A stretch of DNA of 64,000 bases from Bacteroides stercoris ATCC 43183 (GTDB taxonomy: Bacteria > Bacteroidota > Bacteroidia > Bacteroidales > Bacteroidaceae), in contig NZ_CP102262.1 in NCBI RefSeq assembly GCF_025147325.1, positions 1,302,001 to 1,366,000 of the forward strand. The letters are read 5' to 3'. Made by a program: the position numbers and the translations under genes. Position 1 is the first letter of the stretch, and every line of letters begins with the position of its first letter. Below the pieces are notes generated by a model. It had not been told where the DNA came from and did not search any database. It worked only from the letters and a program-made list of their open reading frames with translations. Positions 1 to 8,750 of the stretch are shown piece by piece.

Positions 1-1
1 C

Positions 2-1102
2 GGTAATCGTAAGGCTACCAAGTTTCATCCGGCTCCGGGCATTGATGAAAAGGTGTTTGTAGAGGCTTGCCTATTGTCCTCGCTTTCCGATGAAACCCCG
101 GAAGGAAAGTCCGTCATCGAGTTGGGGCGTGAGAACGGACATCGTATGCGCGACCTCAATACTGCGGGAGCCCACATGATTAAGTTTACGGCCGAAACCA
201 AATGTTCCGGTGTCGACCTGCAAGACGGTACTCAAATCCGCAAAGGTGCGTTCGATGCGATTCGTCGGATTGTGGAAAGCGCGGGGAATAAATTCCCGAA
301 AGAAGTGGAAGAAGCGATTGCCGTCATTTCGGGCAATGGCGGTACCCCGCTGGTAGTGTGTGTCAATAAAGCGGTATTGGGAGTCATAGAATTGCAGGAC
401 ATTATCAAGCCGGGCATCCAGGAACGCTTTGAACGTCTTCGTAAAATGGGGGTGAAGACGGTCATGGTGACCGGTGACAACCCGTTGACCGCCAAATATA
501 TTGCCGAAAAAGCCGGTGTGGATGATTTCATTGCCGAAGCAAAGCCGGAGGATAAAATGGAGTATATCAAGAAAGAACAGCAGGCCGGCAAACTGGTTGC
601 CATGATGGGAGACGGAACCAATGATGCCCCCGCGCTGGCGCAGGCAAATGTGGGGGTTGCCATGAATAGCGGTACGCAGGCTGCAAAGGAAGCCGGCAAT
701 ATGGTAGACCTTGACAATGACCCGACCAAGCTGATTGAAATAGTAGAGATAGGCAAGCAGTTGCTGATGACGCGCGGTACGCTTACGACTTTCTCCATTG
801 CGAATGATGTGGCCAAATACTTTGCTATTATTCCCGCACTGTTCATGGTTGCTATCCCTCAATTGGCCCCATTGAATATCATGGGGTTGCATAGCCCTGA
901 AACGGCCATTCTTTCGGCTATCATCTTTAATGCTGTCATCATTCCCATACTGATACCGTTGGCTTTGAGAGGCGTCCGGTACAAACCGATCGGCGCAAGC
1001 GCGTTACTGCGCCGCAACTTGCTGATTTATGGTTTGGGTGGTGTCATAGCGCCGTTCATAGGTATTAAGTTAATAGATATGTTTGTCAGTTTGTTTTTTT
1101 AA
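2..1102 (+). CDS. kdpB: Potassium-transporting P-type ATPase subunit B, C-terminal part
   Basis: Catalytic subunit of the KdpFABC high-affinity K+ pump of the inner membrane, which hydrolyses ATP to drive K+ uptake through KdpA. The gene runs in from the left edge, so the DKTGT phosphorylation site is outside the window; 366 residues are visible. Seen: the nucleotide-binding region, the [12 protein letters not shown] segment, the P-type hinge motif [10 protein letters not shown] near base 610, and hydrophobic helices in the last 130 residues. An internal ATG at base 53 is not a start, because the frame is open and KdpB-like upstream of it. kdpC follows after 17 bp, so this is the middle of a kdp operon. 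Confidence 0.96.
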   Translation, partial: GNRKATKFHPAPGIDEKVFVEACLLSSLSDETPEGKSVIELGRENGHRMRDLNTAGAHMIKFTAETKCSGVDLQDGTQIRKGAFDAIRRIVESAGNKFPKEVEEAIAVISGNGGTPLVVCVNKAVLGVIELQDIIKPGIQERFERLRKMGVKTVMVTGDNPLTAKYIAEKAGVDDFIAEAKPEDKMEYIKKEQQAGKLVAMMGDGTNDAPALAQANVGVAMNSGTQAAKEAGNMVDLDNDPTKLIEIVEIGKQLLMTRGTLTTFSIANDVAKYFAIIPALFMVAIPQLAPLNIMGLHSPETAILSAIIFNAVIIPILIPLALRGVRYKPIGASALLRRNLLIYGLGGVIAPFIGIKLIDMFVSLFF

Positions 1103-1119
1103 TTTAAAATAAAAAGAAA

Positions 1120-1695
1120 ATGAAAACTCTTTGGAAATCAGTTAGAATAACCGTCGCTTTCTGCATATTCTTTTCCGTGTTCTATATCCTTGTATTGTGG
1201 ATATTCGCACAATTTGCAGGGCCGAATAAAGGAAATGCCGAGGTATTGACCCTGAACGGCAAGGCAGTGGGCGCTGCCAACGTGGGGCAGATGTTTACGG
1301 AAGACATTTATTTTTGGGGACGGCCTTCCTGTGCCGGTGACGGTTATGATGCAAGCAGCTCGGCAGGTAGCAATAAAGGCCCTGCAAATGAAGAATACCT
1401 TGCGGAAGTGGAAGCGCGTATAGATACATTCTTGCTGCATCATCCTTATTTGCAGCGTAAAGAAGTTCCTGCCGAAATGGTAACGGCCAGCGCTTCGGGG
1501 CTTGATCCCGATATTACGCCTGCCAGTGCTTATGTACAGGTAAAGCGTGTGGCTGAGGCAAGGGGAATGGATGAGGCTACTGTCCGGGGCATCGTTGACA
1601 AGGCTGTTGAAAAACCGTTGCTGGGATTGTTCGGTACGGCGAAAGTGAATGTGCTGAAACTGAATATTGCATTGGAAAAAGCAAATGGAAAATAA
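1120..1695 (+). CDS. kdpC: Potassium-transporting ATPase subunit C
   Basis: Accessory subunit of the Kdp K+ pump. It is 191 residues, the usual KdpC size, with one N-terminal membrane helix (about residues 10-30) and a soluble remainder. Diagnostic KdpC stretches are visible: FWGRPSCAGDGYDASSSAGS with SNKGP, and SASGLDPDITPASAYVQ in the C-terminal half. It begins 17 bp after kdpB and is followed within a few bases by the porin-like gene, so it lies in the same transcript. Confidence 0.96.
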   Translation: MKTLWKSVRITVAFCIFFSVFYILVLWIFAQFAGPNKGNAEVLTLNGKAVGAANVGQMFTEDIYFWGRPSCAGDGYDASSSAGSNKGPANEEYLAEVEARIDTFLLHHPYLQRKEVPAEMVTASASGLDPDITPASAYVQVKRVAEARGMDEATVRGIVDKAVEKPLLGLFGTAKVNVLKLNIALEKANGK

Positions 1696-1702
1696 GAAAA
1701 TA

Positions 1703-2467
1703 ATGAAAGATATGAATCGGGTAAAAGTAACGGTAATAGGCGTTATTGCCGCTTTGGCAGTAAATTTTATGGGAGTGGATAAAGTGCAGGCGCAGGAATT
1801 TAAGATACAGGGTGATTTGATCAGTTCCTATGTATGGCGCGGCTTTTATCAAACCGGAGTTAGTTTCCAGCCGACTTTAGGCTTTGGGATAGGCGGCTTT
1901 GCGTTGACGGCATGGGGCTCTACCGATTTCGATGGAACAAGTTCCTCGGACGGTGAGGCTGCCAAAGAAATAGATTTGACGGCAGCTTATACGTTCGGTG
2001 ATTCCGGTTTGACCTTGTCCGTTGCCAGTCTTTGGTGGGCAGGTCAGGGAAGCAATAAGTATTTTAACTTCAAAAGCCATGAAACGGCCCACCATTTTGA
2101 AGCGGGGCTTGCCTATACACTTCCGTTGGAGAAGTTTCCGCTGTCAATAGCCTGGTACACGATGTTTGCCGGCGCGGATAAGAATGAGAAGGGAGAGCAG
2201 AATTATTCTTCTTATGTAGAATTGAACTATCCGTTCAGCATTAAATCCGTCGATTTGAATGCCACTTGCGGTTTTCTGCCTTACGAAGCCGGCGTAGGTG
2301 TTTACGGAGTACCGAACAGCGGATTCGCTGTAACCAATCTGGCACTGAAAGCCACGAAGGATATAAAGGTGACGGACAAATTCGCGATACCGATATTTGC
2401 GCAGGCTATTTGGAATCCCCGTATGGAAGATGCGCATCTGGTGTTTGGTATAACTCTGAAGCCATGA
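1703..2467 (+). CDS. Putative outer-membrane beta-barrel protein (TorF/Gcw_chp porin-like) in the kdp operon
   Basis: About 254 residues with a signal peptide ending near VQAQ, then alternating amphipathic strands rich in aromatic and glycine residues. The motif SSYVWRGFYQTGVSFQPTLG near the mature N-terminus resembles putative porins of the TorF/Gcw_chp type. I chose ATG 1703; ATG 1685 in the same frame is possible, and a start at 1667 would overlap kdpC. The end overlaps the next start as ATGA (2464-2467), which indicates translational coupling to the kdpD-like gene. Its position suggests an outer-membrane role linked to K+ uptake; that role is inference, and the family assignment is from pattern only. 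Confidence 0.7.
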   Translation: MKDMNRVKVTVIGVIAALAVNFMGVDKVQAQEFKIQGDLISSYVWRGFYQTGVSFQPTLGFGIGGFALTAWGSTDFDGTSSSDGEAAKEIDLTAAYTFGDSGLTLSVASLWWAGQGSNKYFNFKSHETAHHFEAGLAYTLPLEKFPLSIAWYTMFAGADKNEKGEQNYSSYVELNYPFSIKSVDLNATCGFLPYEAGVGVYGVPNSGFAVTNLALKATKDIKVTDKFAIPIFAQAIWNPRMEDAHLVFGITLKP

Positions 2468-3588
2468 GCAGGGAGGAGAGTGTACAACATTTCCTCGACT
2501 TGATTAAGAAATCACGTCGTGGTAAGTTTAAGGTCTACATCGGCATGATTGCCGGTGTAGGCAAAACTTATCGTATGCTTCAGGAAGCCCATGACTTGCT
2601 GGACAATGGGGTAGACGTGAATATAGGCTATGTGGAAACGCATGGACGTGCCGGTACGGAGGCGGTGTTGGCGGGACTGCCCGTAATTCCCCGGCGTAAG
2701 ATATTCTATAAGGGTAAGGAACTCGAGGAAATGGACCTTGACGCTATCATCCGTATCCATCCGGAAATCGTTATTGTGGACGAGCTGGCGCATACCAATG
2801 TAGAAGGCAGTAGGAATGAGAAGCGTTGGCAGGATGTAATGGACTTGCTGGATGAGGGTATCAATGTTATATCCGCTGTCAACATACAGCATATCGAGAG
2901 CATTAATGAAGAAGTGCAAGGCATTTCTGGTATCGAGGTAAAGGAACGCATTCCCGACAGTGTGCTGGAAGAAGCGGATGAAGTGGTGAATATCGACCTG
3001 ACGGCGGAAGAGCTGATAACCCGCCTGAAAGCCGGTAAAATATACAAGCCGGATAAAGTGGCCCTTGCTTTGAATAATTTCTTCAAGACGGAAAATATTC
3101 TGCAACTGCGCGAACTGGCTCTGAAGGAGGTGGCGTTAAGAGTGGAGAAGAAAGTGGAGAATGAAGTGGTGGTTTCCTGTGTGGGCGTGCGGCATGAGAA
3201 GTTCATGGCGTGTATCAGCAGTCATGAGAAAACGCCACGCCGCATTATCCGCAAGGCGGCACGATTGGCAACCCGTTATAATACGTCGTTCGTTGCCCTT
3301 TATGTACAGACTCCCCGGGAGAGTGCCGACCGCATTGCCCTTGCGAACCAGCGGCATCTGCTGAATCATTTCAAGCTGGTGACCGAATTGGGCGGAGAGG
3401 TCATGCAGGTGCAATCCAAAGACGTGTTGGACAGCATCGTTACGGCTTGTAAAGAGAAGCAGATAACGACCGTTTGTATGGGTAGTCCTTCGTTCGCTTT
3501 GCCGCAATCCTTGTTTATGGTTCTGAAATATAGAAAATTTGTGAACGAACTGGCGCAAGCAAACATAGATTTGATTATACTTGCATAA
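2464..3588 (+). CDS. kdpD: KdpD-like sensor module without kinase domain
   Basis: 374 residues matching only the N-terminal cytoplasmic half of KdpD. The KdpD domain carries a Walker A-like GMIAGVGKTYRML near residues 27-39 and IVIVDELAHTN near 102-112. A universal-stress-protein-like domain follows from about residue 235 to the end (VVSCVGVRHEK, CMGSPSFALPQ). The four membrane helices, DHp and ATPase domains of classical KdpD are absent; a separate histidine kinase follows 20 bp downstream. The start at 2464 overlaps the preceding stop; the frame is open upstream, but that stretch is a shadow of the porin-like gene. It probably senses K+ status and acts on the adjacent kinase; the interaction is inferred. 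Confidence 0.9.
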   Translation: MSREESVQHFLDLIKKSRRGKFKVYIGMIAGVGKTYRMLQEAHDLLDNGVDVNIGYVETHGRAGTEAVLAGLPVIPRRKIFYKGKELEEMDLDAIIRIHPEIVIVDELAHTNVEGSRNEKRWQDVMDLLDEGINVISAVNIQHIESINEEVQGISGIEVKERIPDSVLEEADEVVNIDLTAEELITRLKAGKIYKPDKVALALNNFFKTENILQLRELALKEVALRVEKKVENEVVVSCVGVRHEKFMACISSHEKTPRRIIRKAARLATRYNTSFVALYVQTPRESADRIALANQRHLLNHFKLVTELGGEVMQVQSKDVLDSIVTACKEKQITTVCMGSPSFALPQSLFMVLKYRKFVNELAQANIDLIILA

Positions 3589-3608
3589 AATTTAATATCT
3601 TGACCGTT

Positions 3609-5048
3609 ATGAATATTCGTACAAAACTGATACTCAGTGTAGGCGTTCTGGCAGGTATGATAATCCTGCTGGTAGCCCTTTCTGTTGTAAATCTCCAGAT
3701 ACTGACGGCTACGGAGCCGGATAGCCCTGCCGCCATGCCCGGCTTGCAACGGGCCTTGCTTTGGATTTCCATTACGGGCGGTATTTGCATTCTTGCCAGT
3801 ATCGTGTTGTTGGTATGGTTGCCCCGCTCCATTAATAAACCTATCAGGGAACTGACGCAGGGCATCCTCGAAATAGCTAACCATAATTATGAAAAACGCC
3901 TTGACATGAGCGAACACGAAGAGTTCCGCGAGGTGGCCGATAGTTTTAACAGCATGGCGGAACGCCTTACGGAATATCGTACCAGTACGCTGAATGATAT
4001 TTTATCCGCCAAAAAGTTTCTGGAAGCCATCGTAAACAGTATTCATGAACCTATTATCGGCTTAAACCGCGAACACGAAATTCTTTTCGTCAATAAAGAA
4101 GCGCTGACGGTACTGAATCTGAAGCGTGAGGATGTCATACGCCGTTCGGCAGAGGAACTGTCGCTGAAAAACGATCTGCTCCGGAGGCTGATAAGGGAGT
4201 TGGTTAATCCGGGCGAGAAGAAAGAGCCTTTGAAAATTTACGCGGATAATAAGGAAAGCTATTTTCAGGCATCTTATATTACTATTATGAATACGGATGC
4301 CGATACGGACGAATCTCATAATCTGGGCGATGTTATCCTGTTGAAGAATATCACCGAATTTAAGGAACTGGATACGGCAAAAACAACTTTTATTTCTACG
4401 ATTTCGCATGAATTGAAAACCCCTATCTCCGCCATTCTTATGAGTCTGCAGCTTTTAGAGGATAATCGTGTGGGCGCTTTGAACGAGGAACAGGAACAAC
4501 TTTCGAAAAGTATCAGGGAAAATGCAGACCGCTTGCTGGGGATTACAGGCGAGCTTCTTAATATGACGCAGGTGGAAGCCGGCAAGTTGCAGATGATACC
4601 GAAGATAACGAAACCTATCGAACTGATAGAATATGCCATCAAGGCAAATCAGGTGCAGGCCGATAAGTTCAATATACAGATTGAGGTGGAATATCCGGAA
4701 GAGAAGATGCCGAAACTGTTTGTGGATAGCGAGAAGATAGCATGGGTGCTCACTAACTTGTTGAGTAACGCCATTCGCTATTCCAAGGAAAACGGGCATG
4801 TCATTATCGGCGCAAGGCAGGAAGATAATAGTGTGGAACTTTATGTACAGGATTTCGGTAAAGGTATTGATCCGCGCTATCACCAGAGCATCTTCGACCG
4901 TTACTTCCGTGTACCCGGTACGAAAGTGCAGGGAAGCGGATTGGGACTATCCATATCCAAAGATTTTGTAGAAGCTCATGGCGGCACGCTGACCGTTCAG
5001 AGTGAATTGGGAAAAGGCAGTCGTTTCGTTATTCGACTGAAAGCGTAA
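3609..5048 (+). CDS. Membrane sensor histidine kinase (HAMP-PAS-HisKA-HATPase), kdp-linked
   Basis: 479 residues. Two membrane helices (about 7-29 and 52-74) flank a very short loop, followed by HAMP (about 75-125), a PAS-like region (about 135-235), a HisKA segment with phospho-acceptor His267 in ISHELKTP, and an ATPase domain with N box (NLLSNAIRYS), DFGKGID and GSGLGLSI. All catalytic boxes are intact. I preferred ATG 3609 over the upstream in-frame TTG. The kinase follows the KdpD-like sensor by 20 bp and ends 18 bp from a convergent AraC gene. No kdpE response regulator is present in the window, so its partner lies elsewhere or upstream. Confidence 0.92.
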   Translation: MNIRTKLILSVGVLAGMIILLVALSVVNLQILTATEPDSPAAMPGLQRALLWISITGGICILASIVLLVWLPRSINKPIRELTQGILEIANHNYEKRLDMSEHEEFREVADSFNSMAERLTEYRTSTLNDILSAKKFLEAIVNSIHEPIIGLNREHEILFVNKEALTVLNLKREDVIRRSAEELSLKNDLLRRLIRELVNPGEKKEPLKIYADNKESYFQASYITIMNTDADTDESHNLGDVILLKNITEFKELDTAKTTFISTISHELKTPISAILMSLQLLEDNRVGALNEEQEQLSKSIRENADRLLGITGELLNMTQVEAGKLQMIPKITKPIELIEYAIKANQVQADKFNIQIEVEYPEEKMPKLFVDSEKIAWVLTNLLSNAIRYSKENGHVIIGARQEDNSVELYVQDFGKGIDPRYHQSIFDRYFRVPGTKVQGSGLGLSISKDFVEAHGGTLTVQSELGKGSRFVIRLKA

Positions 5049-5066
5049 TAGCAATATGATGTTTCC

Positions 5067-5933
5067 CTACATTCTGCGGTATTGCTGTGGCGACATTCCA
5101 ATCTGTTTCTTGAAGAAAGTGCCGAAATAGGATGCGTTCGGGAAGTTGAAGAAATCGGAGATTTCCTGTACGTTCTTTTGTGTATTCTTGAGTAGTGAAA
5201 TGCTTTTGCGGATAATGGACTTGAATACCAGCTCCTGTACCGTGTATCCGCAAATGGATTTGGAGAGGGCGGAGAGGTATTTGGGCGACAGGCATAGCTT
5301 GTCCGCGTAGAAGTCCACCCCCCGCTCTTTCGTATAATATTGTTCTATTAATTGCACCAGGCGGATAAATATATCGTGCTTGTGGCTTACGGAAGTCTTT
5401 TCGGCAATGAGTTTGCGTGTATAAACCGAGCAAAGCCTGTGGGTCAGTGCCAACAGAAGCAACTTCTGTTCATACCGGTTAAAAGGATTCTCTTCTATTT
5501 TCAGCGTACTGTCCAATAGTGACAGGTATTTTAAAACCTCTTCTTCTTCTCCGGTATTCCATACGTAGCACGGTTCGGTGGCCAGATGCGAGTATAGGTG
5601 CATGGATACTACCGAGTTTCCCATAAAGTCCCGTATGGGGTCGGTCTGATAGATGAAGATATATACCTCTACGTTGTCGGATGCCTGTAGTACCTGAAAC
5701 AAGGAGTCCTTCGGCAGAAAGAGCGTATCACCGGCTTTGGCGGAAAATGTTTTCTGGTTAAGGATGAAGGTGAAACTTCCTTGACGGCAAATTATAAGTC
5801 CCACTCCGTCTATCATAAACGGACTTTTCAAGGCAGACGGGAAGGCGCAAAGCACGCCTTCCGAACTGCAAATTTGCCGTTTGTCCAATAACGCACTGTC
5901 AAGGCGCGATAAACGTTCTTGTCGGGTATCCAT
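5067..5933 (-). CDS. AraC-family transcriptional regulator
   Basis: 288 residues: an N-terminal cupin-like sensing domain (residues about 20-150) and a C-terminal double helix-turn-helix (about 185-288) ending with the typical NFPNASYFGTFFKKQIG and SPQQYRR pattern. It is the last gene of a four-gene minus-strand unit (tolC-hlyD-MFS-araC) with 37 bp to the MFS gene. It probably controls the efflux operon or its targets; the ligand cannot be read from the sequence. Confidence 0.93.
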   Translation of the reverse strand: MDTRQERLSRLDSALLDKRQICSSEGVLCAFPSALKSPFMIDGVGLIICRQGSFTFILNQKTFSAKAGDTLFLPKDSLFQVLQASDNVEVYIFIYQTDPIRDFMGNSVVSMHLYSHLATEPCYVWNTGEEEEVLKYLSLLDSTLKIEENPFNRYEQKLLLLALTHRLCSVYTRKLIAEKTSVSHKHDIFIRLVQLIEQYYTKERGVDFYADKLCLSPKYLSALSKSICGYTVQELVFKSIIRKSISLLKNTQKNVQEISDFFNFPNASYFGTFFKKQIGMSPQQYRRM

Positions 5934-5969
5934 GAGAGTAGGGTTTACGGTTCTTGTTTGAAAACAGTG

Positions 5970-7610
5970 CTAAGTTAATAATTTCCGTTTAGGATAGGGC
6001 AGTACCACAACAAATATCATGCAAAAAAGGCAAGCATACAATGTCCAACCCGCCATCTCCTTGACTGCCGATAAGGTGGCCTGCACCTGAATGCGCCCTT
6101 TGGTGGATGTGGCTGCCATGTTAACGGCTTCCTGCTTGCTTTTCCCCTGATATTGCATTCCTTGTACGGTTTGCATAAATGAGGCGGATGCCTCGGGGTG
6201 CATCATATCCACATTCTGTGCATAACGGGTAATGTAGTGTTGCTGCCGTTCCTGCAATACATTGCTGTATAATGCGGTTCCTATGCTGGGAGCAAGTACC
6301 ATACGTACAGTAAGCATTGTGCAAATCCACGATGAGAGGTATTTATAAGGCATACGCTGGGTTGCAAAAGTCGGTATCAGCGAGTATAGGAACATCATGC
6401 CTGTAGAACGGATAATAACTGGATATTTCATTCGTTCGTACAAGCCTGCGCCCTGTACCTCAAAGTACATGAACATGGCGGATAATCCCAAAAACAGGAA
6501 ACCTGCGGCAAAAAGATATTTAAAGTGCACTCCTTTCACGCTGAGCCAGATCGTTGCAATGCCACCGATAAAATAACCTAACATAGACCAGTTGCCCAAT
6601 GTCGCGTTTTGATAGTTGTCCAGCTTCATGCCTATTCCCGTAAATACATTGACGAACATTGAACTGGAGTTCAGTACCATTAACAGAAAGTAGAACAGGA
6701 ATCCGAAGCGGATAGTTCGCAACTTGAGTACGTCGAACTGATAGTAGGGATTGCGCTGGGTTACTTCTATGTAGACAAACAGAATACCTGCAACCACAGC
6801 ACCGACCGTTGCCCATTGGATTGTAGGGTCGTCATACCAGTCGAGCACCTTGCCGTAAGTCAGCACATAAGTGATGCACGTCAGTGTGATACAGAAGATG
6901 GAAGCGTTGCCAAATTGTTTGAGGTTGATAGGAAAACGGCGGGTGGCATACTTATGATAAGGCATCGTGACGAAGGTAATGAGGATACAGAGCAACAGCA
7001 ACCCCATCATGAAGTAATAAACATATTGCCACTCGTATTCGTAAGTAAGCCATGCTGTAAGCGATGTGCCCAACTGCCCCAATACCATAAAAAACAGGTA
7101 AATGGCGGGTTGTGCAGCGCTTCGTTCAATATCCAGTTTGTCCCAGCCTTCACCGGTGGTGGGTTCATTGCCGGGGGTGATCTTTTCGGTTGCTTCTACG
7201 TTACCGGCATACTTGATGAGAGTAAACAGATTGACCATCATCAGCACCATACGCAGGAATCCCATAAACAGACTGCATAGCGCCAACAGGAATATGCTGT
7301 CTGTCTTGGCGCAGATGTAGCTGAAGATATACATCAGCGAAAATCCGACGATACACATCATTTTCTCCCTGCGGATACATACCAGCCGGTACAGGAAAGG
7401 GCAGAATGCCGCCATGCCTATGGATGTGGCGAAGTTGGCAAACTGGATATGTTCGGATATGATGCCCAGACCGCTCATCATCTCCGTGCCGCTGGCAGAG
7501 TAAGTTCCGCCTACTGTAAGAATGGGCAGGAAGAACATGAACAGGATGATAATGCCTATCGGTTTAGGCACCCAGTTATAGAAAGGATAGTTTTTGGGAT
7601 ATGCGGGCAT
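5970..7610 (-). CDS. MFS transporter, DHA2/EmrB-like drug efflux
   Basis: 546 residues with about fourteen hydrophobic segments, the usual size and layout of the 14-helix DHA2 (EmrB/QacA) drug:H+ antiporters. The N-terminus is short and cytoplasmic, and the C-terminus ends in a basic tail (PYPKRKLLT). It sits 25 bp after an HlyD/EmrA-like adaptor and downstream of a TolC-like gene, so it should form the inner-membrane part of a tripartite exporter. The substrate is unknown. The reduced match to the classic MFS loop motifs is common in the Bacteroidetes members. Confidence 0.9.
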   Translation of the reverse strand: MPAYPKNYPFYNWVPKPIGIIILFMFFLPILTVGGTYSASGTEMMSGLGIISEHIQFANFATSIGMAAFCPFLYRLVCIRREKMMCIVGFSLMYIFSYICAKTDSIFLLALCSLFMGFLRMVLMMVNLFTLIKYAGNVEATEKITPGNEPTTGEGWDKLDIERSAAQPAIYLFFMVLGQLGTSLTAWLTYEYEWQYVYYFMMGLLLLCILITFVTMPYHKYATRRFPINLKQFGNASIFCITLTCITYVLTYGKVLDWYDDPTIQWATVGAVVAGILFVYIEVTQRNPYYQFDVLKLRTIRFGFLFYFLLMVLNSSSMFVNVFTGIGMKLDNYQNATLGNWSMLGYFIGGIATIWLSVKGVHFKYLFAAGFLFLGLSAMFMYFEVQGAGLYERMKYPVIIRSTGMMFLYSLIPTFATQRMPYKYLSSWICTMLTVRMVLAPSIGTALYSNVLQERQQHYITRYAQNVDMMHPEASASFMQTVQGMQYQGKSKQEAVNMAATSTKGRIQVQATLSAVKEMAGWTLYACLFCMIFVVVLPYPKRKLLT

Positions 7611-7635
7611 TTCCTTAACAATTAATGATTGAAAA

Positions 7636-8727
7636 TCAGAGTTCGGCTTTCACTATTACCATCATACCGGCAGCAAGTTTTTCGTTATCTTCTTTGGAAA
7701 GATTGGTGAAGTCGATGCGTACGGGTATGCGTTGTTGTATTTTGACGAAGTTTCCGGCTGAATTGTCGGTAGGAACCAATGAGTACTTGGAACCCGTAGC
7801 GCCGGATATGGCTGTGATTGTTCCCGTGAACTCTTTGTCGCTGATAGCATCTACAGTGATGGTAACCTCTTGTCCTATATGCAGGTTTTCCACTTGAGTT
7901 TCCTTATAGTTGGCGACAATCCATTTTTGAGTATCGGGCAGGATATAAGTAATGGTTTGTCCGGCTGTGATGAACTGGCCTTCTTCCAGTGCCCGGCGTC
8001 CCAATTTGCCATCGCAGGGAGCTACTACTACAGTGTAGGAAAGATTCAGACGTGCCATTTCCAAAGCAGCGGTTGCCCGTTGGATGGCGGCTTCTGTACT
8101 TTCACGGCGGTGTGATACTTCATTGACTCCCGACAAAGCGGCTTTTTGCTGGCGTTTTGTTGCTTCCAGCTTCTTGCGGGTGGCTTCGTATTCCGTTTCT
8201 ATCTGTTCCAACTGTATGGGAGTGGCTGCATTTCTTTGCACCAGGTTCTGGTAGCGTTGGCGGTCTTTCTCCAGTTTGGCAAGACGGATTTCAATTTCAG
8301 AGATGGAAGCGTCGTACACGGAAGCGGTGGTCTGTGTGGTTTGCAATGTGGCCCCGATTACGGTAGCGCCGGCCAGTGCGTCTTTCAGTGCGGCTTCGGC
8401 TTCCATTACGCGTATCTTATATTCGCGGTCGTCCAATACAAGGAGCGTATCGCCTTTATGTACCTCTTGATGTTCGGTAAAATAAATCTTCTTGATATAG
8501 CCTGATGCGCGTAGGTTGATAGGGGATATGTACTGCTCTATCTGTGCGTCATTACTGGTTTCTGTGCGATTGTAGCCGAGGAAGAGACAAGCAACTTCCA
8601 CTATTCCCCAAACAACGATTGCTGCTCCCAACAAGCTGACTGCGATTTGCCAGCGACGTAGCTTACGAAGTTTTTTAGCTTTCTCCTGATGTGTGTTCGA
8701 TGCGTTATTTTTTTCTATTGCTTCCAT
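7636..8727 (-). CDS. HlyD/EmrA-family periplasmic adaptor protein
   Basis: 363 residues: a cytoplasmic basic N-terminus, one membrane helix at about 30-50, then a split barrel-sandwich/lipoyl domain (ASGYIKKIYFTEHQEV and VVVAPCDGKLGRR) around a long coiled coil, and a beta-barrel near the end. This is the architecture of membrane-fusion proteins linking an inner-membrane pump to a TolC channel. It lies between the TolC gene (23 bp upstream) and the MFS gene (25 bp downstream) on the same strand. Confidence 0.93.
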   Translation of the reverse strand: MEAIEKNNASNTHQEKAKKLRKLRRWQIAVSLLGAAIVVWGIVEVACLFLGYNRTETSNDAQIEQYISPINLRASGYIKKIYFTEHQEVHKGDTLLVLDDREYKIRVMEAEAALKDALAGATVIGATLQTTQTTASVYDASISEIEIRLAKLEKDRQRYQNLVQRNAATPIQLEQIETEYEATRKKLEATKRQQKAALSGVNEVSHRRESTEAAIQRATAALEMARLNLSYTVVVAPCDGKLGRRALEEGQFITAGQTITYILPDTQKWIVANYKETQVENLHIGQEVTITVDAISDKEFTGTITAISGATGSKYSLVPTDNSAGNFVKIQQRIPVRIDFTNLSKEDNEKLAAGMMVIVKAEL

Positions 8728-8750
8728 ATTATGATGATTTGATTAACTTG

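Noticed and set aside
71-892. 273-codon minus-strand frame opposite kdpB
   Set aside because: Mirror frame of a well-conserved gene; composition follows kdpB codons and no promoter or family pattern is seen.
1667-1702. Upstream start of the porin-like gene
   Set aside because: Would overlap kdpC by 29 bp and place charged residues before the signal peptide.
2266-2463. 66-codon N-terminal extension of the KdpD-like protein
   Set aside because: Arg/Ser/Cys-rich shadow of the porin-like gene; the ATGA overlap at 2464 is the natural start.
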